DNA from: Nocardia yamanashiensis NBRC 100130
GTDB lineage: Bacteria > Actinomycetota > Actinomycetes > Mycobacteriales > Mycobacteriaceae
DNA length: 64,000 nucleotides
NCBI RefSeq assembly: GCF_001613325.1
Contig: NZ_BDCD01000019.1
Location: 227,119-291,118 of the forward strand
Direction: 5' to 3'
Shown: piece after piece, positions 15,115 through 23,887 of the stretch
Position numbering within the stretch: position 1 is the stretch's first letter
How the letters are laid out: each line of letters starts with the position of its first letter
Notes under the pieces: generated by a model
Databases searched by the model: none
Told to the model about the DNA's origin: nothing
The model's input: only the letters and a program-made list of their open reading frames with translations
Program-made: the position numbers and the translations under genes

Positions 15115-15860
15115 GGCACCGCGACCCGCGCCACCAGCGCCACCACCGCGTAGCCGAGTCCGGCGAGCGCGGCGGCGGCCAAGGCCATGCCCCAGGTGCG
15201 CGGCACGTTGTAGGCGGTCTGCGCGGCGGTCAGGGCCACGCCGATGCCGCTGTCCACGCCGCCGAGGTATTCGCCGATGATCGCGCCCAGCACCGCCGAG
15301 GGCGCGGCGATCTTCAAGGCGGCCAGCGTATTCGGCAGCGCGGCGATCACCTGGACCCGGCGCAGCCGCTGCCAGCGCCCGCCGCCGTAGGCGCGGATCA
15401 GGTCGAGGCTGGTGCCGTCGGCGGAGCGCAGACCCGACACCACGCCGACCATGGTCGGGAAGAAGCAGTACATGGCGGCCAGGAACACCGTGGGCATGCG
15501 GCCGCCGAACACCACCAGGATGATCGGGCCGAGCGCCAGCAGCGGGGTGCAGTAGCTGAGGATGGCCAGCTGGGTGACCAGCATTTCGATGGGCGGGATC
15601 AGGATCACCAGCAGCGCCAGCGCGATGGCCAGGGCATTACCCCACAGAAAGCCTTGCAGCGCACCCCAGGCCGTGATCCGGAAGTTGGGACCGTAGAGCG
15701 CCCAGCCGTCGGTGTACATGGTGTGCACGACCGTCCACGGTCCGGGGATGGTGCCGCCCGCGACGTGCAGCGCGGCGGCCAGCTGCCAGATCGCCAGCAG
15801 GGCCAGGATGCCGGCCGCACCGCCTAGTCGTTGTAGCGAGAATTGCGCGCGCAGGTTCAT
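15093..15860 (-). CDS. ABC transporter permease (first, SsuC/TauC type)
   Basis: A 255-residue permease beginning MNLRAQFSLQRLGGAAGILA, with several transmembrane helices and the coupling-loop sequence DLIRAYGGGRWQRLRRVQV. It overlaps the ATPase stop by four bases (ATGA) and the next permease by 22 bases. It is a paralogue of that permease, consistent with a heterodimeric channel. Confidence 0.85.
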   Translation of the reverse strand: MNLRAQFSLQRLGGAAGILALLAIWQLAAALHVAGGTIPGPWTVVHTMYTDGWALYGPNFRITAWGALQGFLWGNALAIALALLVILIPPIEMLVTQLAILSYCTPLLALGPIILVVFGGRMPTVFLAAMYCFFPTMVGVVSGLRSADGTSLDLIRAYGGGRWQRLRRVQVIAALPNTLAALKIAAPSAVLGAIIGEYLGGVDSGIGVALTAAQTAYNVPRTWGMALAAAALAGLGYAVVALVARVAVPWTRAEA

Positions 15861-16660
15861 TCCGCCGTCACCCCGCCCTGCCCGGTGCGGCCGAAGAGCA
15901 GCTCCGAGAGATAGTCGTGCAGTTTGTGGAATTCGGTGGTGCGCATCATTTCCGGGGTGCGCGGGCGGGGCAGGTCGATGTCCACCAGCTCCACCACCCG
16001 GCCGGGGCGCGGGCTCATCACTGCCACCACGTCGGAGAGGAAGACGGCTTCGGCGATGCCGTGCGTGACCATCAGGGTGGTGGCGGGCTTCTCGGTCCAG
16101 ATGCGCAGCAGTTCCAGATTGAGGCGCTGGCGGGTCATATCGTCGAGTGCGCCGAAGGGTTCGTCGAGCAGCAGCACCTTGGGTTTGACGACCAGCGCGC
16201 GGGCGATCGAAACCCGTTGCCGCATACCGCCGGAGAGCTGTGCGGGTTTGGCCTTCTCGAAGCCTTCCAGTCCGACCAGGGCGATCAGGTCGGCGATCAG
16301 CTTCGGATCCACCGGCAGGCCCGCCACCTGCAAGGGCAGTTTGATATTGGATTCCACACTGCGCCAGGGCAGCAGCGCCGAATCCTGGAAGGCGATGCCG
16401 AACTCGTGCCGCCGCCGCAGTTCGGCCGGGGTCTCGCCGTTGATGGTGGCGGTGCCGGTGGTCGGGGTGTCCAGGCCCGCGAGAATGCGCAGGATGGTGG
16501 ATTTCCCGCAGCCGGACGGACCGAGCAGGGACAGGAATGCGCCCTCTTTCGTGTGCAGGTCGACCGTGTCCAATGCCTGCACCGTGCGCCGCCCGGACCG
16601 GAAGGTCTTGCTCAGACCGCTGATGTGAATGCCCGAACCCTCGGCGACTTCCGAACTCAT
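15857..16660 (-). CDS. ABC transporter ATP-binding protein (SsuB/TauB type)
   Basis: A 267-residue ATPase with Walker A LLGPSGCGKSTILRIL (about 48-63), Q-loop FQDSALLPW, signature LSGGMRQRVSIARALV and Walker B VLLLDEPFGALD. It is the first gene of the ATPase-permease-permease-binding-protein operon. About 20 bp upstream of its ATG lies the sequence motif that also precedes the xanthine dehydrogenase operon, which suggests common control. Confidence 0.92.
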   Translation of the reverse strand: MSSEVAEGSGIHISGLSKTFRSGRRTVQALDTVDLHTKEGAFLSLLGPSGCGKSTILRILAGLDTPTTGTATINGETPAELRRRHEFGIAFQDSALLPWRSVESNIKLPLQVAGLPVDPKLIADLIALVGLEGFEKAKPAQLSGGMRQRVSIARALVVKPKVLLLDEPFGALDDMTRQRLNLELLRIWTEKPATTLMVTHGIAEAVFLSDVVAVMSPRPGRVVELVDIDLPRPRTPEMMRTTEFHKLHDYLSELLFGRTGQGGVTAE

Positions 16661-16679
16661 AGGGTCACGGTAAGCGCCC

Positions 16680-16703
16680 GGAATTGCACGCAGATTGCGA
16701 ATC
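16680..16703 (-). promoter_or_regulatory. Shared purine-island motif, copy upstream of the ABC operon
   Basis: The plus strand reads GGAATTGCACGCAGATTGCG then AATC. It matches the xdh-upstream copy (5471-5496) at ATTGC-N-CG-N-AGATTGCG. Its near edge is only about 20 bp from the ATPase start codon, so binding there could block transcription or translation. Confidence 0.5.
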
Positions 16704-16759
16704 GGCAGACGAGATTTCGCCCCGGTTACATCCGGCTACCCGATCCGGTTATCGGAACC

Positions 16760-17167
16760 TCACCACGGGTCGGGTTCGAACCAGTCCCGCGCCTCCGGCC
16801 GGAACAGCAGCACGATCACGATGAGCGACACGATCGGACCCAGCGGCCCGGGCGGATGACCGTCGGTGATCGAAGGCACCGTCCACAGCATGTTCATGGC
16901 GGCCAGCAGAATCGCGCCGATCCGGATGGACTGCCCGACCGAACCGAAGGTGAGCGCCACCAGCCCGAGCAGCCAGGCGGGCACGAACGGAACCGCGGTC
17001 CAGATCGCCGACCCGGTCCCCAGCAACCAGCCGGAGGATGCCGTGCACACCACCCCGACCAGGGCCAATCCCACCGCGAAGAGTTGTGCCGCGCGCACCG
17101 TGCGCGGCATCCGGTAACTGTCGTCTACACCCGACCCTTGATCGGGCGGCATTCGTAGTTCCGACAT
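16760..17167 (-). CDS. Small integral membrane protein, unknown function
   Basis: A 135-residue protein with four predicted membrane helices (about residues 27-45, 54-74, 80-97 and 104-122). The N-terminus is soluble and acidic and the C-terminus is Asp/Pro/Trp-rich (RDWFEPDPW). No family recognised. It lies between the ABC operon promoter and the sugar kinase gene as a single gene. Confidence 0.65.
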   Translation of the reverse strand: MSELRMPPDQGSGVDDSYRMPRTVRAAQLFAVGLALVGVVCTASSGWLLGTGSAIWTAVPFVPAWLLGLVALTFGSVGQSIRIGAILLAAMNMLWTVPSITDGHPPGPLGPIVSLIVIVLLFRPEARDWFEPDPW

Positions 17168-17315
17168 CTCCCCGAGGCTACGCGGGCGAACGGTCGGTTC
17201 GATGCCACCACGCCGCCGCGCCCGAACCGGTCATTTCGGGCACCTGGCCTCGATGGGACACGGCCGTCGCCGCACCGCGGGTCCACCGCACCGGGCCCCG
17301 CGCCGCGCGCAGCCG

Positions 17316-18272
17316 TCAGCTGGCGCCGGGCATCCGCGCCGCTACCAACCCGAGTTCCCGCACCCGCACGGTCGGGGCCAGTCGTTCCCGCAGCACGCGG
17401 TCGATCTCACCGGCGACGGGAATCACCACGGCGGCAGCGGAAGTCGCGACGGCGTCGACGAGGAGGGCGGGCCAGTCCGGGGCGGGATCCACGGCCAGGG
17501 CGGCGATGATGGCGGCCACCGCGGCGTCGCCGGCGCCGGTCGGATTGCCGGCCAGGGGTTCGGGGAGAGCCGCCGACCAGGCGCGGGTGGCGGTCACGGC
17601 GATCATGCCCGCACCGCCGCGGGTGACGATCACGGCGGCCGCGCCATCGGCGATGAGGGGTTCCACGGCGGCGAGGATTTCCGGGGCGGTTTCGGCCGGG
17701 CTGCCGGTGAGGCGTTCGAGTTCCTCGGTATTGGGGGTGAGCACGATGCCGGGCACCCGGGCGGCGAGTTCCAGGGCCGCACCGTCCACATCGCAGATGG
17801 TCGGGACACCCGCGGCAATTGCGGTGCGGGCCAATTCGGCCGGAATGTCCGGACCTACCCCGCCGGGGAGCGAACCGGAGATGACCATGCCGCTCATGGC
17901 GGACAGCATGCCGCGCACCCGGACCCGGAGCTGATCCACGGCGTGCGGTTCGCTGACGCGCGGACCCGGCTCCCAGAGCGCGGTCGCGGTGCCGTCGTCG
18001 GATTCGCTGATCACCACCGTGCGCCGTACCCACGGCAGCGCGTGCACGAAATCCACCGGCATCTCCAGCTCCGCCGCGGCGGCGAAGGAGTGGTCGGCGA
18101 ACCCGGTGGCGCGCGCGTACTTCCCGAGCTGGTTCAGCACCCGGGTGACATTGATGCCGCGCCCGCCCAGCCGCTGATCCACCGACCGCACCCGATGCGC
18201 CCGGCCGCGCTCGAAATGCTCGACCCGATAGGTCATGTCGTAGGCCGGGTTCATGGTCACGGTGAGGATCAC
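17316..18272 (-). CDS. PfkB-family hexose kinase (1-phosphofructokinase type)
   Basis: A 318-residue sugar kinase. It starts ILTVTMNPAYDMTYRVEHF, which is the classic LacC/FruK N-terminus. It has QRLGGRGINVTRVLNQLG (PfkB signature 1) and AGNPTGAGDAAVAAI (signature 2, GAGD catalytic loop) with VVISGSLPGG between them. It phosphorylates a phosphohexose such as fructose-1-phosphate or tagatose-6-phosphate. I chose the GTG at 18270-18272 by family alignment; an ATG 24 codons upstream is open but gives an untypical leader. No PTS or sugar transporter is adjacent, so the substrate is open. Confidence 0.82.
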   Translation of the reverse strand: MILTVTMNPAYDMTYRVEHFERGRAHRVRSVDQRLGGRGINVTRVLNQLGKYARATGFADHSFAAAAELEMPVDFVHALPWVRRTVVISESDDGTATALWEPGPRVSEPHAVDQLRVRVRGMLSAMSGMVISGSLPGGVGPDIPAELARTAIAAGVPTICDVDGAALELAARVPGIVLTPNTEELERLTGSPAETAPEILAAVEPLIADGAAAVIVTRGGAGMIAVTATRAWSAALPEPLAGNPTGAGDAAVAAIIAALAVDPAPDWPALLVDAVATSAAAVVIPVAGEIDRVLRERLAPTVRVRELGLVAARMPGAS

Positions 18273-18366
18273 CAGTACCACTCTGCACGGCAGCGCACCG
18301 GATGCAAGCCCCAGTTGGTCCGGTGACTCGAATACCGTTGCCATTCGGAGACATTGGCGTAGCAGG

Positions 18367-18819
18367 ATGGCCGCCGTGCACCCGCTCCCACCGAAACACC
18401 TGCTGCTGCAGGCTTGCCGCGGCCTGCCCCCCGACGATCATCCGCTGCTGCGCTGCGCGGGGCTACTCGCGGACCTGCACGAGCGGCGGTTGACGGCGGT
18501 GAGCGGCGCGACCGGCCGCATCGACCACGATCGCGCCCGGCTGGTCCTGGACATCGATCGCTGGGTGGCGGCGGAGCTGCCGCGCGCCGACCGGGACGCG
18601 CACCTGCACACCGAGACCGTGGGCACGGTGGTGGATCGGCTCGCGCAGTTCTCGGCGCTGGCCTATCTCACGCTGGCCAGCGCGCCGGACGACGCGGTGC
18701 ACGATGCGGCGCAACGGCTCACCGAATTGGCGGTGGCGTACGAACATCTGGCCGGGGATCTGGCCACCGGCCGGCGGCGGCTGCCGAACCTCACCGGGAA
18801 CCGCGAATACGAATACTGA
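18367..18819 (+). CDS. DUF4254 domain protein
   Basis: A 150-residue protein with the DUF4254 pattern: LPPKHLLLQACRGLPPDDHP, then LLADLHERRL, a central DIDRWVAAELP and a C-terminal LAVAYEHLAGDLATGRRRLP. It is helical, soluble and of unknown function. The ATG at 18367 or the GTG three codons later, which has AGGA at better spacing, are both plausible starts. It is divergent from the sugar kinase with under 100 bp between them. Confidence 0.7.
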   Translation: MAAVHPLPPKHLLLQACRGLPPDDHPLLRCAGLLADLHERRLTAVSGATGRIDHDRARLVLDIDRWVAAELPRADRDAHLHTETVGTVVDRLAQFSALAYLTLASAPDDAVHDAAQRLTELAVAYEHLAGDLATGRRRLPNLTGNREYEY

Positions 18820-18916
18820 TCGGGCCGGAACGACCGCGCGGCGGAATCGAATGTGAAAGGGTCGGCGGCACGCCCGGCGAGGGGGCGGGGCGTGCCGTCG
18901 ACAGCACAGGTGGACC

Positions 18917-19012
18917 ATGCGCAATCCACCGCCGACTTACCGGCCCTGCGACTCGGCGCCCGGGTTGAATCCGCGTGTGGAGGCGGGGCAGTACCCGAGC
19001 ACCGTCACCTGA
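18917..19012 (+). CDS. Possible 31-residue proline-rich peptide
   Basis: An ATG preceded by AGGTGG opens a 31-codon frame beginning MRNPPPTYRPCDSAPG and ending at TGA. Its third codon positions are mostly G or C, as in neighbouring genes. There is no family match that I know. It lies in a 287-bp gap that holds nothing else apart from a perfect 11-bp tandem duplication (GCTGTGAGTCT at 19081-19091 and 19092-19102). Weakly supported. Confidence 0.22.
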   Translation: MRNPPPTYRPCDSAPGLNPRVEAGQYPSTVT

Positions 19013-19106
19013 CGACCGCTGGGTCCGATGCATCGACACTTGAATACTGCCCGGTAATTCTCGAGGAGTGCGTCCGCTCAGCTGTGAGTCTGCTGTGAGT
19101 CTCGAG

Positions 19107-20690
19107 CTAGCTGTGCACAGCGTCGGCTTCGAGTTGTATTGCGGCGCCGCCCGGTAGCAGTTCGCGCACCCGGTCGATGGTGTCGGCCTGCGCCGCTTCC
19201 TTGTCCGGCCGGTAGCGGACCACGCGCGCGAAGCGCAGCGCCACTCCGCCCGGATAACGCGGGCTGACCTGCACTCCGTCGATGGCGATCTCCACCACCA
19301 GTTCCGGGCGCAGGTAGACGGTATTGCCGTCCTGGCGGATTTCGTGGCGCGGGAATTCCACTGTCTGCCAATGCAGCAGCGCGTCGGTCAGGCCCTTGAA
19401 GGTCTTGCCGACCATCACCGGCTCGCCGCCCTCGGGATCGCGCGCGCCCAGGTGCAGATTGGACAGGTATCCGGTGCGCCGCCCGTACCCCCATTCCGCG
19501 CCCAGCACCACCAGATCCAGGGTGTGGGTGGGTTTGATCTTCTGCCAGGCCCGCCCGCGCCGCCCGGCCGCATAGGGCGCGTCCAGCGACTTGATCATGA
19601 TGCCCTCGTGCCCGGAAGCCAGTGCGCCGTCGAAGTATTCGGCCGCGATCTCGGGATCGGGCGCGATGAGCGCCGGAATGCTGTGCGATCCGGCCACCCT
19701 GGTGAGCGCCACCCGCCGTTCCCGCAACGGCGCGTCCAGCAGATCCACCCCGTCCAGGTGCAGGCAGTCGAAGAAGTACGGGTGTAGTAGCAAGTCCCGG
19801 GTCGAGCTCGCCGCCGCCACCGTCTCGACCAGCGCCGGATCCGCCGCGAAGCGGCTCATGGTCTCCTGGAACGGCCGCGGCCGCCCGGAATCGTCCAGGG
19901 CGAGGGTCTCCCCGTCCAGCACCAGACTCGTGCACTCCAATTGCCTTACCAATTCCACCAATTCGGGCACACCGGACGTGATGTCACGCAGCGTCCGCGT
20001 GAAAACCCACACCCGATCCCCGTCCCGATGGACCTGGATACGCGCCCCGTCCATCTTGTGCTCGACGGTCACCTCCCCGCCGAATTCGGCCATGACCTCA
20101 TCCAGCGCCCCGCCCGGCGAGGCGAGCATCGGCTGAATCGGCCGCCCCAGCTCCAGCCGGAACTCCCTGAGCGCTGCCACGCCGCCGGTTCGCGCGGCCA
20201 CCGCCGTCACGGGCAGCCGTCCCGACAACATGTGCGCCCGCCGCACCGCCTCGATCGGCACCTCGAACGCCACCGCCACCGCTTCGGCCACGATCGCGGT
20301 GAGCGCCCCCTGTCGCATCTCCCCCGTCAGCAATCGCAGCAGAAAGTCGTGTTCGTCTTTCGTTGCCGCCCCGAGCAACCCGCCCAGCAACTCGCGCCGC
20401 CGCTCGGCCGACCCCTTCCCGCTCACCCCCGCGAGCTCACCGAACACCGCGTCCACCGCGCCCACCGTCAATCCCGGTTCGGCGGCCGGCTCGACCTCCA
20501 TGGTGGTCAGCGTGCGCCAGCCCGTACCGATTCGCCCCTGCGGTAGTTCCCCGGATATCCAGGCCACCACCTGCGCCAATTCCGCGGGCGCGGCCTCCCT
20601 GAGCAACTCCGCGAAAACCTTGATCTTGTTCTTCCGCGCGGAAGTCTCACGCACGGCCTGCGACGCTCGCACCACATCCGACAAGAGCAC
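19107..20690 (-). CDS. ATP-dependent DNA ligase, LigB type
   Basis: A 527-residue ligase that aligns along its length with mycobacterial LigB. The N-terminal DNA-binding domain includes SWxSGELPQ-like WISGELPQGRIGTGW. The nucleotidyltransferase domain has the active-site EHKMDGARIQVHRDG (Lys about 236), then LVLDGETLAL, YFFDCLHLDG and EGIMIKSLDAPYAAGRRG. The OB domain ends in QVSPRYPGGVALRFARVVRYR. It seals nicks using ATP, alongside the essential NAD ligase. I chose the GTG at 20688-20690 by alignment; a longer frame reaches an ATG 29 codons upstream. Confidence 0.9.
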   Translation of the reverse strand: MLLSDVVRASQAVRETSARKNKIKVFAELLREAAPAELAQVVAWISGELPQGRIGTGWRTLTTMEVEPAAEPGLTVGAVDAVFGELAGVSGKGSAERRRELLGGLLGAATKDEHDFLLRLLTGEMRQGALTAIVAEAVAVAFEVPIEAVRRAHMLSGRLPVTAVAARTGGVAALREFRLELGRPIQPMLASPGGALDEVMAEFGGEVTVEHKMDGARIQVHRDGDRVWVFTRTLRDITSGVPELVELVRQLECTSLVLDGETLALDDSGRPRPFQETMSRFAADPALVETVAAASSTRDLLLHPYFFDCLHLDGVDLLDAPLRERRVALTRVAGSHSIPALIAPDPEIAAEYFDGALASGHEGIMIKSLDAPYAAGRRGRAWQKIKPTHTLDLVVLGAEWGYGRRTGYLSNLHLGARDPEGGEPVMVGKTFKGLTDALLHWQTVEFPRHEIRQDGNTVYLRPELVVEIAIDGVQVSPRYPGGVALRFARVVRYRPDKEAAQADTIDRVRELLPGGAAIQLEADAVHS

Positions 20691-20840
20691 GCCTACGACG
20701 GTAACCCCGCGGACCGACAAAACCCACGGCATCGCGGCGGCGACCGCGGCGGCCGCCGGGCGCGACCTGTGACGCAAGCCTCAGCAAGCGCTGCTAATTT
20801 TTCGTTGGCATGGTTGCGAAAGGGCCCATAAACTGGGCGA

Positions 20841-22250
20841 ATGGCCAAGACTTTTGTCGGGGCGCGGCTGCGTCAGCTGCGTACCGAGCGCGGGCTGAGC
20901 CAGGTCTCGCTGGCCAAGAAGCTGGAGATCTCGGCCAGTTATCTGAATCAGATCGAGCACGACGTGCGCCCGCTCACCGTACCGGTGTTGCTGCGCATCA
21001 GCGAAGTGTTCGGGGTCGACGCGGGATTCTTCTCGTCGCAGGACGACACGCGATTGATCGCCGAGTTGCAAGAGGTCGTGATGGACCAGGAACTCGGGAT
21101 CGAGGCCGACGCGCAGGAGATCGCCGAGATGGTGTCGGCGCATCCGGGGCTGGCGCGGGCGATGGTGAACATGCACCGGCGCTACCGGAATACGACGGCG
21201 CAGCTGGCGGCGGCCACCGAGGACCGGTTCGCGGACGGCAGCGGGTCGGGGGCTATTTCCAAACCGCACGAAGAGGTTCGGGACTACTTCTATCAGCGGC
21301 AGAATTACATTCACGAATTGGATACCGCGGCCGAGGAACTCGCGAATCGCATGCGATTCCACGGCGGGGATTTGAAGCGGGAGATTCCGCGGCGGCTGAC
21401 CGCGACGCACGGGGTGCAGATCGTGGAGCGCATCGATCTGGGCGACGGCTTGCTGCACCGCTTCGATCCGGACCAGATGCGGCTGGAGATCGCGCCGCAT
21501 CTCTCGGGCGGGCAGCGGGTCTTCAAACTGGCCGCCGAGCTGGCCTATCTGGAATGCGGCGAGCTGATCGAGAAGCTGGTGGCGGAGGGCAATTTCTCCT
21601 CGCCGGAATCGCGGGTGCTGGCCAAACTCGGGCTGGCGAACTACTTCGCCGCCGCGACGGTATTGCCGTACACGCATTTTCACGAAGTGGCCGAGACCTT
21701 CCGCTACGACATCGAGCGACTGTCGGCGTTCTTCGCGCAGAGTTACGAGACCATCTGCCATCGACTGTCCACGCTGCAACGGCCGAAACTGCGCGGGGTG
21801 CCGTTCTCGTTCGTGCGCGTGGACCGGGCCGGCAATATGTCGAAACGCCAGTCCGCCACCGGTTTTCATTTCTCCTCCAGCGGCGGCACCTGCCCGCTGT
21901 GGAACGTGTACGAGACCTTCGCCTATCCGGCCAAGATCATGACCCAGATCGCGCAGATGCCCGACGGCCGCAAGTACCTGTGGATCGCGCGCACCGTGGA
22001 ACGCCGTGCCACCCGCTACGGCGAACCGTCCAAGATCTTCGCCATCGGCCTGGGCTGCGAACTGCGGCACGCCGGCCGCGTGGTCTACGCCGACGGCCTG
22101 GATCTCAACGAGCCCAAGGCGACTCCGATCGGCGCGGGCTGCCGGGTGTGCGAGCGCTCCAACTGCCCGCAGCGCGCCTTCCCGCCGCTCGGCAAATCCC
22201 TCGACATCAGCGAGCATCGAAGCTCCATCTCGCCCTACGTGATTCGGTGA
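20841..22250 (+). CDS. ramB: Acetate/glyoxylate metabolism regulator RamB
   Basis: A 469-residue regulator closely matching mycobacterial RamB (Rv0465c) throughout. The N-terminal XRE helix-turn-helix (RLRQLRTERGLSQVSLAKKL, then SYLNQIEHDVRPL) is followed by an IrrE-like domain and the C-terminal short-chain acyl-CoA regulator domain with SKRQSATGFHFSSSGG and GCRVCERSNCPQRAFPP. RamB controls isocitrate lyase and the methylcitrate cycle in relatives. It is oriented away from aceA as in M. tuberculosis, though 20 kb separates them here. Its own promoter contains TTGCGAAAGG, a possible autoregulatory site. Confidence 0.93.
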   Translation: MAKTFVGARLRQLRTERGLSQVSLAKKLEISASYLNQIEHDVRPLTVPVLLRISEVFGVDAGFFSSQDDTRLIAELQEVVMDQELGIEADAQEIAEMVSAHPGLARAMVNMHRRYRNTTAQLAAATEDRFADGSGSGAISKPHEEVRDYFYQRQNYIHELDTAAEELANRMRFHGGDLKREIPRRLTATHGVQIVERIDLGDGLLHRFDPDQMRLEIAPHLSGGQRVFKLAAELAYLECGELIEKLVAEGNFSSPESRVLAKLGLANYFAAATVLPYTHFHEVAETFRYDIERLSAFFAQSYETICHRLSTLQRPKLRGVPFSFVRVDRAGNMSKRQSATGFHFSSSGGTCPLWNVYETFAYPAKIMTQIAQMPDGRKYLWIARTVERRATRYGEPSKIFAIGLGCELRHAGRVVYADGLDLNEPKATPIGAGCRVCERSNCPQRAFPPLGKSLDISEHRSSISPYVIR

Positions 22251-22255
22251 CGACG

Positions 22256-22280
22256 GGGGCCGGACCCCCGATCCGGCCCC
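22256..22280 (+). terminator. Hairpin terminator after ramB
   Basis: GGGGCCGGA pairs with TCCGGCCCC around a seven-base loop and is followed by TTCC. It begins six bases after the ramB stop codon. Confidence 0.8.
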
Positions 22281-22515
22281 TTCCACCCCCTCTCACCAGC
22301 GCTAACCCCGGAATCGATCGACTCCGAACCCGGTGCGGTGAGGATAGTTTCACGTCCCGGCAACATACGAAATCGGACATTCACCGAGAGTCATTCCGGC
22401 GCAATACTTCCCGTTTACCGTTCTGCCCACGAATACAGCCGTTGTATACGCGGCGGTATTCGCAAGCGACGCACGTGGCGTCGCGGGTAGACCGTGAGTG
22501 AGAAGGGCCCGCCCC
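22281..22515 (+). promoter_or_regulatory. Upstream region of the urt operon
   Basis: This 235-bp stretch must hold the urtABCDE promoter. I searched for a GlnR-type box (GTnAC-N6-GAAAC) and found no convincing one. GTTTC and GAAAT lie in inverted orientation at about 22337-22372. No gene is supported. Confidence 0.35.
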
Positions 22516-23790
22516 ATGCAAGAATCCCTCCGCCGAGATCGCAATCGGCGTCTGATGAAGGCGATCACCATTCCGACCGCGCTGGCGCTGTCCGCCGTGC
22601 TGGTCGCCGGTTGCGGTTCGCGTGACAGCGACACGGCCGAGGGCTCGAGCGCCAAGTCCTGCCTAGACACGTCCAAGGACACCATCAAGATCGGGTCGCT
22701 GCACTCGCTCACCGGCACCATGGCGATCTCCGAGGTGACCGTCGCCAATGCCACCAAGCTGGCGGTCGATCAGATCAATGCCGCGGGCGGCGTGAACGGC
22801 AAGAAGATCGAGATCGTGCTGGAGGACGGCGCTTCCGATCCCAAGACCTTCGCCGAGAAGGCCGAGAAGCTGATCTCCTCGGACTGCGTGGCCGCGGTCT
22901 TCGGCGGCTGGACCTCCTCCTCGCGCAAGGCCATGAAGCCGAAGTTCGAATCGCTGAACTCGCTGCTCTACTACCCCGTCCAGTACGAGGGCCTGGAAGA
23001 TTCCAAGAACATCTTCTACACCGGCGCCACCACCAACCAGCAGATCGTGCCGGCCCTGGACTACCTGAAGCAGAAGGGCGTCACCTCCCTCTACCTGGTC
23101 GGTTCGGACTACGTCTTCCCGCAGACCGCCAACCGCGAGATCAAGGCCTACGCCAAGGCCAACGGCATCGAGATCAAGGGCGAGGACCTGGCCCCGCTGG
23201 GCTCCACCGACTTCTCCACCATCGTCAACAAGGTCCGCAACTCCAAGGCGGGCGCGGTCTTCAACACCCTGAACGGCGACTCCAATGTCGCGTTCTTCCG
23301 CGAGTACGCCAACGCGGGCCTGAAAGCCGCTGAGATGCCGGTGGTTTCGGTGTCCATCGCCGAGGAAGAGGTCGGCGGCATCGGCGTGCAGAACATCACC
23401 GGTCAGCTGACCGCCTGGAACTACTACCAGACCGTCGATTCCCCGGCCAACAAGGCGTTCGTCGCCGCGTACAAGGCCGCCTTCGGCGCCGACAAGCCCA
23501 CCTCCGACCCGATGGAAGCCGCCTACGCCTCGGTCTTCCTGTGGAAGAACACCGTCGAGAAGGCGAAGTCCTTCGCGGTGGCCGACATCCAGGCCGCGGC
23601 CGACGGCGTCAGCTTCGACGCTCCCGAAGGCACCGTCGTCATCAACGGCGCCAACCACCACATCACCAAGACCGCGCGCATCGGTGAGATCCGGCCGGAC
23701 GGACTCATCTACACCGTGTGGGATTCGGGCAAGGCCGTGCAGCCGGACCCGTACCTGAGCTCCTACGAGTGGGCCAAGGGCCTGAAGTAG
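22516..23790 (+). CDS. urtA: Urea ABC transporter substrate-binding protein
   Basis: A 424-residue lipoprotein. The N-terminus MQESLRRDRNRRLMKAITIP leads to a hydrophobic stretch and the lipobox LVAGC. The mature part carries UrtA family sequence: IKIGSLHSLTGTMAISE, FGGWTSSSRKAMKP, LLYYPVQYEGLE, FYTGATTNQQ and FNTLNGDSNVAFF. It binds urea outside the membrane for the UrtBC/UrtDE machine. The ATG at 22516 follows AGAAGG; a Met 13 codons later is a less well-spaced alternative. A 12-bp hairpin separates it from urtB. Confidence 0.93.
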   Translation: MQESLRRDRNRRLMKAITIPTALALSAVLVAGCGSRDSDTAEGSSAKSCLDTSKDTIKIGSLHSLTGTMAISEVTVANATKLAVDQINAAGGVNGKKIEIVLEDGASDPKTFAEKAEKLISSDCVAAVFGGWTSSSRKAMKPKFESLNSLLYYPVQYEGLEDSKNIFYTGATTNQQIVPALDYLKQKGVTSLYLVGSDYVFPQTANREIKAYAKANGIEIKGEDLAPLGSTDFSTIVNKVRNSKAGAVFNTLNGDSNVAFFREYANAGLKAAEMPVVSVSIAEEEVGGIGVQNITGQLTAWNYYQTVDSPANKAFVAAYKAAFGADKPTSDPMEAAYASVFLWKNTVEKAKSFAVADIQAAADGVSFDAPEGTVVINGANHHITKTARIGEIRPDGLIYTVWDSGKAVQPDPYLSSYEWAKGLK

Positions 23791-23812
23791 ATCGGTAACC
23801 GCCGATGAGGGG

Positions 23813-23839
23813 CGGCCGGTGCGAATCTCGCACCGGCCG
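23813..23839 (+). terminator. Strong hairpin between urtA and urtB
   Basis: CGGCCGGTGCGA pairs perfectly with TCGCACCGGCCG around the three-base loop ATC. It lies 22 bp after the urtA stop and 49 bp before urtB. Such structures stabilise binding-protein mRNA 3' ends or partly stop transcription, giving more UrtA than permease. Confidence 0.65.
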
Positions 23840-23887
23840 TATCGGCAGTCACCCGACCGACGCGAGAGAACTGCAGAGGTATTCACA

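Noticed and set aside
22281..22515. GlnR box upstream of the urea importer
   Set aside because: Nitrogen control of urt genes is expected, but no GTnAC-N6-GAAAC arrangement could be found by eye in either orientation.
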